Part shown: one piece after another, positions 56,559 to 64,000 of the stretch | Position numbering within the stretch: position 1 is the first letter of the stretch | Layout of the letters: each line of letters starts with the position of its first letter | Source of the DNA: CAYYJS01 sp964472315 | GTDB lineage: Bacteria > Verrucomicrobiota > Kiritimatiellia > UBA8416 | Reading direction: 5' to 3' | NCBI GenBank assembly: GCA_964472315.1 | Contig: CAYYJS010000014.1 | Coordinates: 1-64,000, forward strand | Length of the DNA stretch: 64,000 nucleotides | Notes under the pieces: generated by a model | What the model saw: only the letters and a program-made list of their open reading frames with translations | What the model was told of the DNA's origin: nothing | Databases searched by the model: none | Program-made: the position numbers and the translations under genes

Positions 56559-57686
56559 CTATACCGCCACCTGGGGCAGGTAGACCGAAAACGTGGTCCC
56601 CACGTCCTTGCGTGACGTGAAGCGGATATCGCCCTTGTGGTCGGTCGCGATGCCGCGCGCGATCGACAGGCCGAGTCCCGTGCCTTTGCCCTTCGGCTTC
56701 GTCGTGAAGAACGAGTGGAAGATGTCCGGCGCATGGCAGTCGTCGATGCCGGGGCCATTGTCGGTGACATCGCACCGCCAGCAGGGCACGCCATCGATGG
56801 CATCGGCTTCGATCGCCAGCCGGATGCGCGCGTTCGGCCGCTGCTCCAACGCATCGCAGGCGTTGGCGATCAAGTTGACGAACACCTGCTCCATCCGGTT
56901 GGGACTGCCCATGACGAGATGGGTCCCCTTGGGCACCGTGTTTTCAAGCACGACGCCGGACTTGTTGATCTTGCTGCCGGTGATGAAAACCGCGTCGTTC
57001 AGCGTGGTGGCGAGGTCGATGACCTCGCGGGCCTCTTCCATGCCGCGCGAGAAATTGCGCAGGTGTCCGGACAGCTTTTGGATCGACTCGGCCGCGCGGC
57101 GCGTATCGGCGACCATGCGGCGCACGCGCGTGGCGGTATCGGGGGGCATGGTCGCGGTGACCGCGTCGAGTAGTCGTTCGAGCATTTCGTTACTCAGCGT
57201 GATGATCGTCAGCGGGTTGTTGATATCATGCGCGACGCCGGAAGCCAGTTCGCCGATCGCCGCCAGCCGCCCGGCGTGGACGAGACTGTCCTGCAATTCC
57301 TTGATCTTGCGGATGTCGCGGAGGATCGAGAAAGTGCGTACGAACTTCCCGGCGTCGTCATAGATGCTGAACGACCGGATCTCGACCGGGATGCGGTGCC
57401 CGTCCTTGGTGATCAGCAGGCTTTCGACGCTCTTGTCGCCCTTGCGCTTGAGGTCGGAGAAACCGGCTTCGACGGCATCGAGAATCTCCGGCGCATAGAG
57501 CTGCCGGATGTTCATCCCGAGCAGTTCGTCATGGGTATAACCCAGCAGGTGTTCGGCCGTTCGGTTCGTGAAGACGATGTTTCCCTGATCGTCGATCGAA
57601 TGGATGATATCGGGAAAGTTATCCAGAATGATCTCGAAAACATCCGCGTCGCGGATCTCGCGCTCGTCGATACGCATCCGGCTCAT
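56559..57686 (-). CDS. PAS-domain histidine kinase (soluble)
   Basis: The 375-residue kinase has a PAS fold (~15-125), a short coiled link, a HisKA dimerisation helix with H153 in GVAHDINNPL, and a HATPase domain with NLIANACDAL (N), DNGPGI (G1), FFTTKPKGKGTGLGLS (F/G2). It has no membrane helix, so it senses a cytoplasmic cue. No response regulator is adjacent; the Fis-type regulator cut off at the window end is a possible partner only. Start ATG 57686 is supported by GGGAG 9 bases upstream. It is convergent with the cyclase. Confidence 0.92.
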   Translation of the reverse strand: MSRMRIDEREIRDADVFEIILDNFPDIIHSIDDQGNIVFTNRTAEHLLGYTHDELLGMNIRQLYAPEILDAVEAGFSDLKRKGDKSVESLLITKDGHRIPVEIRSFSIYDDAGKFVRTFSILRDIRKIKELQDSLVHAGRLAAIGELASGVAHDINNPLTIITLSNEMLERLLDAVTATMPPDTATRVRRMVADTRRAAESIQKLSGHLRNFSRGMEEAREVIDLATTLNDAVFITGSKINKSGVVLENTVPKGTHLVMGSPNRMEQVFVNLIANACDALEQRPNARIRLAIEADAIDGVPCWRCDVTDNGPGIDDCHAPDIFHSFFTTKPKGKGTGLGLSIARGIATDHKGDIRFTSRKDVGTTFSVYLPQVAV

Positions 57687-57766
57687 CGGTACCACTCCCG
57701 TCTGGCCCACAGGGTCGGGATGGGCTTACCATCTCGTGCCGGCGCTGTAAAGCCCTATTCCGGAAC

Positions 57767-57795
57767 TTGACTTGCGACCGACAATCGGGCATGAC
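57767..57795 (+). promoter_or_regulatory. Candidate promoter of the CNB-mla operon
   Basis: TTGACT (57767-57772) and CATGAC (57790-57795) are 17 bases apart, 11 bases before the ATG at 57807. There is no ribosome site, so a nearly leaderless transcript is likely. It is divergent from the PAS kinase. Confidence 0.35.
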
Positions 57796-57806
57796 TTTGC
57801 CCACCT

Positions 57807-58592
57807 ATGACGGCCTTGTTTCAGCGACTTCACGACGCGGTACGTCCGCATGCCAACGCGGCCCTCGGCATGGTCGAGGCGCTTGACCTGCCGGGGATGG
57901 ATATCCGCATGGGGGTTGGCGCGGCGCGGCAGTCCAGCCTCTTCTTCGGCGTGCCCGAGAGCAAGCTGAGGCAGCTTGTCGCCGCCATGGAACCGCGCCG
58001 GGTCAAGACCGGCGAGACGATTGTCGTGGAAGGCGAGCGGGCGCGCGAATTCGCCATCGTCATGCAGGGGCGTGCCGTCGTGGAACGGCACGTCAACGGC
58101 GAGGTGCGCGCGATCGGGGATATCAGTCGTCCGACGCTGGTCGGCGAGGAATCGCTGGTCGGCGAGCGAGGTTTCCATGCCGGCGTGCGGATGACCACCG
58201 ACGGCGTCGTGTTTCGCATGTCGCGCACCGGGTTCGGCGAATTCGCGGCCGAGCGGCTGGTGTCGGGGCTGCGCGCGCCGGAGGCGACCGCGCGGTTGCG
58301 CGGCGGCGCCGTCCTCGTCGAGATCGCCTCGTCAGGCGATGCCGGACGTGACGCGGAGGAGGCGACACCCGCCGCGACGCACGCGACGACGTTGCGCGGG
58401 CTGCGTCGGCGACTGAGCACGCATACGCGGGACGCGCTGCACATCTGTTGCAGCGTACGGGCCTACAAGAGCGCGCTGGCCGCGTTTCTGCTGACGCAAT
58501 GGGGGTACGACGCGGTTTATCTGAAGAGCGGTGTGCTGACGGCCGCCCATCACATGCGTGGCTTTCGCCGCGCCGGACCGAACGGGAGCTGA
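57807..58592 (+). CDS. Cyclic-nucleotide-binding / rhodanese-like regulatory protein
   Basis: The 261-residue protein has a CRP-like cyclic-nucleotide-binding domain (~48-165, with GETIVVEGE and EFAIVMQGRAVV strands) but no DNA-binding helix-turn-helix. Instead the end (~200-250) resembles the active-site half of a rhodanese: HICCSVRAYKS then GYDAVYLKSG, with C215 at the catalytic loop. The front half of a rhodanese fold is not clear. It heads the permease/ATPase-like/MCE operon with a gap of 8 bases, so cAMP or redox could control lipid transport post-translationally (inference). Confidence 0.72.
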   Translation: MTALFQRLHDAVRPHANAALGMVEALDLPGMDIRMGVGAARQSSLFFGVPESKLRQLVAAMEPRRVKTGETIVVEGERAREFAIVMQGRAVVERHVNGEVRAIGDISRPTLVGEESLVGERGFHAGVRMTTDGVVFRMSRTGFGEFAAERLVSGLRAPEATARLRGGAVLVEIASSGDAGRDAEEATPAATHATTLRGLRRRLSTHTRDALHICCSVRAYKSALAAFLLTQWGYDAVYLKSGVLTAAHHMRGFRRAGPNGS

Positions 58593-58600
58593 TTGTCGCC

Positions 58601-59386
58601 ATGTCCATTCTGGGTGCCATCGGGGATGCAGCCATCGAGCGTTGGAGCCGCACGCGGTACACCGCGGCCGTGACGGCCGGCGCCCTGCGATTGGCGATGC
58701 GGCCCGCGACCTGGTCGCGGCCCGTGCGCGTGTTGGTCGCCAAACAGATTCTCTTTACGGGCGTCGATGCCGTGGGGTTGATCCTTTTTATCGGGTTGCT
58801 GGTCGGCCTGTCGGTGGTCAGTCAGGCGCAGCTCTGGCTGACGCGCTTCGGCCAGTCGGATGTCCTCGGGCCGCTGCTGGTCGCGGTTCTCATCCGCGGG
58901 GCGGGGCCGGTGCTGGTCAACTTCATCGTCATCGGCCGCAGCGGCACGGCGATCGTCACCGAGCTGGCGACGATGCGCGTCCACGGCCAGGTGCGCCTGC
59001 TGGACGCGCAAGGGCTTGAGCCCATGGTGTATCTGGTCATGCCGCGCCTTCTCGGCGTCTCCGTCTCGGCGCTGTGCCTGACCGTCCTCTTCGTCGTCGC
59101 CTCGCTCGTGTCCGGCTATTTCGCCGGTCTTCTGCTCGGGGTCGGCGCCGGCACGCCGACGATGTTCCTCGAGAGCGTGCTGCGTCCGATCCGCGGGGCG
59201 GATGTGTTCGATTTCCTGGCCAAGGCCATTCTGCCGGGTATTCTGACCGGAACGATCTGCTGCATCGAAGGACTCTCGATTTCCGGGGCCGTAACCGAGG
59301 TGCCGCAGGCGGCGACACGGGCCGTCGTCCGTTCGATCGCCGCGCTGCTGATCATCTTCGCGGTGGTTTCGGTGCTGGCGTTTTAA
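58601..59386 (+). CDS. mlaE: MlaE-family ABC permease
   Basis: The 261-residue MlaE/YrbE protein has an amphipathic N-terminus, ~5 membrane helices and the family motifs QILFTGVDAVG and RLLGVSVSALCL, and the FDFLAKAILPGILTGTICC segment near the end that contacts the ATPase. It moves phospholipids through the MlaD/MCE ring. It overlaps the next gene by one base (TAATG). Confidence 0.9.
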   Translation: MSILGAIGDAAIERWSRTRYTAAVTAGALRLAMRPATWSRPVRVLVAKQILFTGVDAVGLILFIGLLVGLSVVSQAQLWLTRFGQSDVLGPLLVAVLIRGAGPVLVNFIVIGRSGTAIVTELATMRVHGQVRLLDAQGLEPMVYLVMPRLLGVSVSALCLTVLFVVASLVSGYFAGLLLGVGAGTPTMFLESVLRPIRGADVFDFLAKAILPGILTGTICCIEGLSISGAVTEVPQAATRAVVRSIAALLIIFAVVSVLAF

Positions 59387-60105
59387 TGGCGGGGAACTGC
59401 ATGGACGATCCAACAGCCGCACTGACATTCGATGACGTGACGGTTCCGGCCGGCCCGCGTGTCGGTGGCCTGTCGCGCGTGACGTTCGCGCTGCCCGCGG
59501 GCGGCGTGGCGTATGTCGCGGTCGACCCCGATCAGCCGATGGCGCCCTTTGTCGACCTTGCCCTTGGCTTGCTCGATCCCGTCGGCGGGCGCGTGCGTTT
59601 CCGCGGGCGCGACTGGCGGGATATGGATCCCTTCACGCAGGCGGCGGCCCGGGGCGAGACCGGCACCGTGTTCGAGACGTCGTTGTGGGTGAGCAGTCTG
59701 ACGGTGTGCGAGAACATCCTGTTGCGGATGCAGTACCACACCGGAGAGAGCGATGCCCAACTGCTGGAGCAGGCCACCCGACTGGCGGGGGCGCTCGGGT
59801 TGACCGGCGTCCGTCAGGAACGCCCCGACGCGGTCGCCACCCGCGAGCTGCGTCTGTGGGAATGGGTTCGCGCGCTGGTGGGGCGGCCGGCGATGGTGAT
59901 TCTGGCGTATCCGGGGCGCGGCGCCCCGAGTTGGGCGATGGCGAAGTTGACCGCGCTGCTGCAGCCGGCCCTCACGGCCGGTACGGCCGTCTTGTGGATC
60001 GGCGATGCGCCGATGGACATTGGCATCGAGGCGCCGGGCGGCGCGCGGCATTACCGGTTGTCCGGCGAGAAACTCGCCGGGGAAGGGGAAGGGAATCATG
60101 AGTAG
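59386..60105 (+). CDS. Degenerate MlaF-like ABC protein lacking ATPase motifs
   Basis: The 239-residue protein aligns in layout with MlaF: LxxVTFALPAGG, then GLLDPVGGRVRFRGRDW, TGTVFETSLWVSSLTVCENI and a C-terminal domain. The catalytic parts are gone: the P-loop position is AVDPDQPMA (45-53) with no GxxGxGK(S/T); the Q-loop Gln is Glu97; the LSGGM signature is ELRLWEW (154-160); Walker B is MVILAYPG without acid residues. The reading frame is intact and tightly coupled (1-base overlap before, 8 after), so it seems a maintained pseudo-ATPase rather than a decaying gene. It starts at ATG 59386; ATG 59401 is an alternative. Confidence 0.78.
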   Translation: MAGNCMDDPTAALTFDDVTVPAGPRVGGLSRVTFALPAGGVAYVAVDPDQPMAPFVDLALGLLDPVGGRVRFRGRDWRDMDPFTQAAARGETGTVFETSLWVSSLTVCENILLRMQYHTGESDAQLLEQATRLAGALGLTGVRQERPDAVATRELRLWEWVRALVGRPAMVILAYPGRGAPSWAMAKLTALLQPALTAGTAVLWIGDAPMDIGIEAPGGARHYRLSGEKLAGEGEGNHE

Positions 60106-61783
60106 AGCGTTCAAATTCCGACACGTCAACGAGATCGTCGGTAGCTTCGTCGTACTGGCCGTGGTGCTGATCGTGGTCGCGATTTTCCTCGCGGGACGCG
60201 CGCAGGGCTGGTTCGAAGGCACTTTCCAACTGAAGATCGCGTTCCTCACGACGGAAGGCTCCTTCGGTCTGCAGGAAGGCGCGGAAGTCCAGATCCGCAA
60301 CACCGCCGCGGGCAAGACCGGCAAGATCGTGCCTACGCCCGAAGGGCACATGATGACCACCCTGAAGATCAAGGAGCGTTTCCGGCCGTTCCTGACCAAG
60401 GACTCGGTGGCCAAGGTGAAGAAGAAATTCGGCGTGGCCGGGGATGCCTTCGTGGAGGTCACGCGCGGTACGGGCCTGATGATCGAGGACGGCGACGCGA
60501 TCGCGTGCGTCAAGGACGAGGAACTCATGGAAACCGCCCAGAAGATGCTGGAGGAAGTCGAGAAGGTCGTGCTGCCGATGCTCGAGGAAGTGAAGTCCAT
60601 CCTCGTTCACGTAAAGAACATTCTGGCCAGCGTCGACGAAGGCGAAGGCATCGCCGGAGCGGCGATCAGCGACGAGTCGATGAAGAACGACATCAAGGGC
60701 GTCGTGTCGCATGTCGAGCGGATCACGGCGCTGGTGACGACCACCGTGGCTGAAGCCAACAGTCTTCTCAGCAATCAGGTTCCGGGGATCGTCGAGCGCG
60801 TCGACACCATCGCCGGGCACGCCGATACATTGTTGACCAACGAGGTGCGCCGCGCGGTGGGCGATCTCGCGGCCATCCAGGGTGAGGCCGTGCGCACGCT
60901 TCGGGAAACGCGGCGCCTGATCCAGGGCGTGCAGCGTCACTGGTTGCTGCGCAAGTACGTGCCGAGCGACTCGGAGGCGCTCGCCGTACAGCAGGCGGGG
61001 CCGGGTCTCGCGCGCGAGCTCGATCTCGTGGCGTCCCTGGATGAAAAGCTCAGTGCCGCCCGTGCCGCCGCGGACGATGCCGAGGTGACGCGCACGGCCG
61101 CCAATCTGGCCGTGCTGGCCGCGGCGCGCGGCGATCATGCCGAAGCGCTGGCCCTGTGCCGCGAGTCGCGCATGGCGTACGGCCCCGGCGAACCGCCCGT
61201 GGCCCCCATGTTGATCGAGACCATGGTCAGCCTGAAGAAAGGGGACATCGACGCCGCGCGCGGCGGTCTGCTGACGCTGGCGACGGTGCTGGATCGTCAC
61301 CTGGATGACGCCCAGGCGGCCCAGCGCGACCTGCTGGTGGCGGATGTGCGGCTGGCGGGCGGCGACGCGGATGGCGCCGCGCGCGCGTTGGAGGATGCGC
61401 GGCGCAGTGTGAGGAAGGCCGACCGGCCCGAGCTGCGGGCCGCGCTTGCGGACACCGCAATGCGCATCGCCGGCGGACGCGGCGACCTCGACGGCGTAAC
61501 CGCGGCGCTTGAGGAACTGCTCGCCGAATGTCGCGCGGCCGGCATGTTCTACACGCTGGCCGAGGGCCTCGAATCGGCCGGACATGTCTTCGCGCGGAAC
61601 ACGCGGGAGGGTCATGGCGCGCTGCTGCTGCTCAGGGCGGCCCGCAGTTTCGGGGCGCAGGGCGCGACGCTGGAGGCGGGACGCTGCGTCGATGCCGCCG
61701 GGCAGATCGCCGAGGCCACGCGCAACGACCTGCTGATGCTCGACATCGTCCGTCTACGTTCCGAATTGACGCCCGGCCAATAG
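60098..61783 (+). CDS. MCE (MlaD-like) protein with C-terminal TPR-like region
   Basis: The 561-residue protein has an N-terminal helix (~13-33), an MCE domain (~40-120: LQEGAEVQIRNTAAGKTGKI), coiled coils (~140-300), and a C-terminal helical repeat region (~325-550) resembling TPRs (LAVLAAARGDHAEALALCRE). MCE proteins form hexameric periplasmic rings or tubes for lipid passage. A TPR tail is not usual. ATG 60098 has GGGAAGGG upstream and lies within the end of the pseudo-ATPase. Confidence 0.85.
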   Translation: MSRAFKFRHVNEIVGSFVVLAVVLIVVAIFLAGRAQGWFEGTFQLKIAFLTTEGSFGLQEGAEVQIRNTAAGKTGKIVPTPEGHMMTTLKIKERFRPFLTKDSVAKVKKKFGVAGDAFVEVTRGTGLMIEDGDAIACVKDEELMETAQKMLEEVEKVVLPMLEEVKSILVHVKNILASVDEGEGIAGAAISDESMKNDIKGVVSHVERITALVTTTVAEANSLLSNQVPGIVERVDTIAGHADTLLTNEVRRAVGDLAAIQGEAVRTLRETRRLIQGVQRHWLLRKYVPSDSEALAVQQAGPGLARELDLVASLDEKLSAARAAADDAEVTRTAANLAVLAAARGDHAEALALCRESRMAYGPGEPPVAPMLIETMVSLKKGDIDAARGGLLTLATVLDRHLDDAQAAQRDLLVADVRLAGGDADGAARALEDARRSVRKADRPELRAALADTAMRIAGGRGDLDGVTAALEELLAECRAAGMFYTLAEGLESAGHVFARNTREGHGALLLLRAARSFGAQGATLEAGRCVDAAGQIAEATRNDLLMLDIVRLRSELTPGQ

Positions 61784-61794
61784 CGTGTCGCCGG

Positions 61795-62670
61795 TCAGAA
61801 GGTGAAGTGGAGCGTGACGAGCGGGAGGGCCGCAAGGTTCGGCTCGCACCGGGCGGCATGGTCGATGGCGTCGAGGCAGTCCTGCCGCGTGCGCCGGTTG
61901 TGACGGTGGGCGGCGTCGTAGCCGCCGTAGATGCTGCCGGTGAACCAGGTGATCTCGAAGAACGTCACGGCGGCGAAAGCGCCCCACTGCTCATTCTCGC
62001 CCGTATCGACCATGGCGTAGATGAAGAGCCCGTTGAGGATGAGCGAGCGCAGCGCGTTGGCGTATTCGCCGCTGTAGGCGTAGCCGAGACCGGGGACGAT
62101 GCCGAGGACGCCGCCCAGCCGCGGATGCTTGCGCGGGGCGGACCGGTAATCGTCGATGGCGCGGCGCGCCCGGTCGGCCGCGTCGCCCGCGGGGGGCAGC
62201 GCCGCGCGCGCGGCATCGGGGGCGTCTTCGAGGATGCTCGCACGGGCCGCCCGGAACCGCGCGTACGACCGCAGGGCATCCGACCCGGCGTCCCCGGCGA
62301 TGCCGTTGAGGTAGAACTTCGCCTCGTCCGCGTTGCCGGCATCCAATGACAGATCGGCCCGCAGCAGCAGGCATTCGGCGTCCAGACCGGCGGCGGCGTC
62401 CTCGGCGAGATCGAGCATCTGGTGCGCGCGCTCCCGCTCGCCGGCTCGCCGATAGGCGTGGGCCGCCGCCCAGTGGCAGGCCGCGGCGGTCGCGCGATCG
62501 TCCGCGGAAAGCGCCGCCCGGCGGAACTCCACCGCCGCCTGGCGCGGCGCCTCTTCGCGCAGTAAGTCGACCGCCAGACGCAAGGCGACGGCGTCGGCGG
62601 CCGGCGCCGGGCGTAGCGCGACAACAAGAACGGCCAAGGCGGCGCCGATGGCATGGCGTGCGGTCACCAT
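61795..62670 (-). CDS. Signal-peptide TPR-like protein with C-terminal membrane segments
   Basis: The 291-residue protein has a signal peptide (~1-24), helical repeats (~25-165) and a Gly-rich region with membrane segments: GGVLGIVPGLGYAYSGEY (~180-200), LILNGLFIYAMV and FFEITWFTGSIYGGYDA. It starts within the last 7 bases of the YidD-like gene. The layout (secreted TPR then membrane anchor) and pairing suggest an envelope biogenesis role, but no family name is certain. Confidence 0.72.
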   Translation of the reverse strand: MVTARHAIGAALAVLVVALRPAPAADAVALRLAVDLLREEAPRQAAVEFRRAALSADDRATAAACHWAAAHAYRRAGERERAHQMLDLAEDAAAGLDAECLLLRADLSLDAGNADEAKFYLNGIAGDAGSDALRSYARFRAARASILEDAPDAARAALPPAGDAADRARRAIDDYRSAPRKHPRLGGVLGIVPGLGYAYSGEYANALRSLILNGLFIYAMVDTGENEQWGAFAAVTFFEITWFTGSIYGGYDAAHRHNRRTRQDCLDAIDHAARCEPNLAALPLVTLHFTF

Positions 62671-63494
62671 TCGTGATCCTCCAAGGGGTCGCGGTAGTAG
62701 CGCTTGCCGTGAATCAGCACCTGGTTCTCCCGGGCGGCGACCACGCTCGGTTCGCGGATGAACCGATCGCCCATGATGGGAATGCCAGAGAGACCATGGC
62801 GGGACAGCGCCTGGATCGCATACTGCGAGCAACTCGGCACCAGCGAGCAGCGGTCCCCGATGGCCGGACCGATCTGATGTCGATAGAAGCCGATCAGCCA
62901 TTCGGCCGGCCGTGTCAACAGGCGGCGGCGCTCGTTTGAAGGCATACGACAGTCATCCCGGATACGGGCCGTCCAGAGCGGGCGGCAGCTCGCGAGTTGC
63001 AGGGCCAGGGCTGCCTCGTCGGAAAAGGCGTCGGGTCGCGGATCGAGAAGCTGATAGAGATGGAATCCGGCGCGCAGCGACACGCCCTGGTCGTCGGTTT
63101 GCGTGAAGGCGGCGCGGAAGGGCGCGATGGCGGCATCCGGGTTGCCTGCGGCGAGGTGCGCGCGGCCGAGTTCGAGGCTGGCCATCGCGGCGACGGCCGG
63201 CGGCGTGTCGCCGGCGGCGAGCACCGCGGCGAGCGCCGCGGTCGCGGCGGGGGCGCCGAGCCGCGCGGCGCAGGTAGCGGCCAGCAGGCGTGTGGCGGGA
63301 ATCGCGGCGCCGGCCGCCAGTTGCCGGAGGCACTCGGCGCGGCATGCCCGCCAGTCGCCCTCCGCGAACAAAGCCACGGCCAGAGGCGGCGGCGTCTCAG
63401 GCGCCGGAGGATGGGGGCACGGGGCGGCGGACGCGCCGCCCAAAAAGAAAGCGGCTCCGAGCGTGATGCTCGAAGCCGCTTGTGTGATCCTCAT
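62664..63494 (-). CDS. Secreted TPR protein fused to a YidD domain
   Basis: The 276-residue protein has a signal peptide (~1-23, GGASA), helical repeats (~25-190), and a C-terminal YidD (membrane insertion efficiency factor) domain from ~200: IGFYRHQIGPAIGDRCSLVP and SCSQYAIQALSRHGLSG match its Cys-rich core. Normal YidD is a ~70-100-residue cytoplasmic membrane-associated protein; here it is attached to an exported protein, which is unexpected. The ATG at 63494 fits the signal peptide. A strong terminator-like hairpin lies in its first codons (63442-63481). Confidence 0.75.
   Translation of the reverse strand: MRITQAASSITLGAAFFLGGASAAPCPHPPAPETPPPLAVALFAEGDWRACRAECLRQLAAGAAIPATRLLAATCAARLGAPAATAALAAVLAAGDTPPAVAAMASLELGRAHLAAGNPDAAIAPFRAAFTQTDDQGVSLRAGFHLYQLLDPRPDAFSDEAALALQLASCRPLWTARIRDDCRMPSNERRRLLTRPAEWLIGFYRHQIGPAIGDRCSLVPSCSQYAIQALSRHGLSGIPIMGDRFIREPSVVAARENQVLIHGKRYYRDPLEDHEW
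63442..63481 (-). terminator. Intrinsic-terminator hairpin inside the YidD-like signal-peptide codons
   Basis: On the minus strand a 13-bp stem with one mismatch (plus positions 63450-63462 with 63468-63480, 5-base loop) is followed by TTTCTTTTT (63442-63450). It lies 30-70 bases after the end of the small envelope gene at 63512 and within codons 5-18 of the next gene, so it could terminate the former and attenuate the latter. Confidence 0.7.
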
Positions 63495-63511
63495 TGTCGG
63501 AGTCCGACGGA

Positions 63512-63814
63512 TCAATACCAGTTGGCGCCGTTCTGCTCGGCGAACTCGTGGGCGGTCATTCCGTTGGCGCAGTCGATACCGTTCCAGATCGCGAACACGA
63601 TACCGGCGTACGGGATCAGTACGCACCACTCACGCCAGTGGAGGTCCGCGCCCTCGTTCCACTGCGTGCCTTCACGCAGACCGAAGCAGCAACCGATAAG
63701 AAATGCCGGCACGCCACCCGGCTTACGCGTCTCGTTGAGCGCCTGCGCGTCCACGGGACACAAAACCATTGCTCCGATGATCAGGGCCACTACTGCTGCT
63801 ACTACTCGTTTCAT
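63512..63814 (-). CDS. Small secreted/membrane protein, unknown
   Basis: The 100-residue protein has a signal peptide (~1-24, cut near VDAQA) and a conserved-looking core: GGVPAFLIGCCFGLREGTQW and WCVLIPYAGIVFAIWNGID with two hydrophobic stretches, then a polar tail. GGGAGGGA stands just before the ATG, one of the strongest sites in the window. It is first of three envelope genes; a terminator hairpin follows it, so it may be expressed above the others. Family not recognised. Confidence 0.68.
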   Translation of the reverse strand: MKRVVAAVVALIIGAMVLCPVDAQALNETRKPGGVPAFLIGCCFGLREGTQWNEGADLHWREWCVLIPYAGIVFAIWNGIDCANGMTAHEFAEQNGANWY

Positions 63815-63937
63815 TCTTCCCTCCCTCTGTTATTGGGTTGCGACGTCGCCTCACACCAGATTTCGAGCCTCATGTTAGGTCCAACCGGACGGCAACGCCA
63901 GCGGAAAATGAGTGAGAAAATACGATGGGGTGCGGGC

Positions 63938-64000
63938 TCAAGTGGTGGTGCGGAAATCCGCCCGGGTGATACCGAGTTTGCGCATGCGGGCGCGGAGCGT
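63938..64000 (-). CDS. End of a Fis-type (NtrC family) regulator, partial
   Basis: The minus-strand frame runs from the window edge to TGA at 63938 and encodes TLRARMRKLGITRADFRTTT, the recognition helix and end of a Fis-type helix-turn-helix as in sigma54-dependent regulators (TLxRKMRKLGI). The rest lies outside the window. It would be the second regulator of this kind here. Confidence 0.65.
   Translation of the reverse strand, partial: TLRARMRKLGITRADFRTTT

Overview
This is a gene-dense, clearly GC-rich bacterial chromosome segment with no phage or insertion-sequence block. The host is Gram-negative: there is a type II secretion locus with secretin, an Mla/MCE envelope lipid-transport operon, a lipoprotein with a lipobox, and an LplT-Aas-type phospholipid acylation protein. 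A TrpB2-type tryptophan synthase, a plant/trypanosome-like 6-phosphofructokinase, Ser/Thr kinase and FHA signalling, PIN-domain toxins and many unusual domain fusions suggest a PVC-group bacterium, perhaps Kiritimatiellota or Verrucomicrobiota. That placement is inference; no rRNA is present to test it.

Layout. 0.3-8 kb (+): MFS/acyltransferase/acyl-ACP synthetase fusion, a large aromatic repeat lipoprotein, trpB2. 8-14.3 kb: FHA-sigma54 activator, EttA and a Dus-type enzyme (-), an RsmC/RlmG-like methyltransferase (+), an AraD-like aldolase (-). 14.5-20 kb (+): hflX-rsmI, a zinc-ribbon Ser/Thr kinase, phosphofructokinase. 20-27 kb (-): the overlapping set pdxB / tandem solute-binding protein / NarX-like kinase, and the set small membrane protein / rlmN / rsmB. 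27-29.5 kb: a patchy accessory zone with gene remnants, vapBC, a broken second PIN gene, and apt. 29.5-33.1 kb (-): two FtsX-like permeases, an ABC ATPase and a PadR regulator behind a promoter that contains a palindromic operator. 33.6-38 kb: an RmlD-like reductase, a GDT1-ferritin fusion and HrpB helicase. 38-49 kb (+): T2SS genes E-F-G-H-I-J-K-L-M-D. 49-56.5 kb (+): an unknown kinase-like membrane protein, CtpA, TsaD, and a CHASE2 adenylate cyclase. 56.5-62 kb: a PAS histidine kinase (-), then CNB-rhodanese, an MlaE permease, a degenerate MlaF and an MCE protein (+). 61.8-64 kb (-): three envelope-associated genes including a secreted TPR-YidD protein, and the last codons of a Fis-type regulator.

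The best candidates for something undescribed are: an Mla-type operon whose ATPase has lost Walker A, the ABC signature and Walker B; a half-length GDT1 transporter fused to a ferritin-like domain; a secreted TPR-YidD protein whose signal-peptide codons form an intrinsic-terminator hairpin; a kinase-like multi-spanning membrane protein beside the secretion genes; and a family of palindromic intergenic repeats seen at four places. Several genes without a Shine-Dalgarno sequence have a -35/-10 pair ending within about 15 bases of the start codon, which suggests frequent leaderless transcripts.
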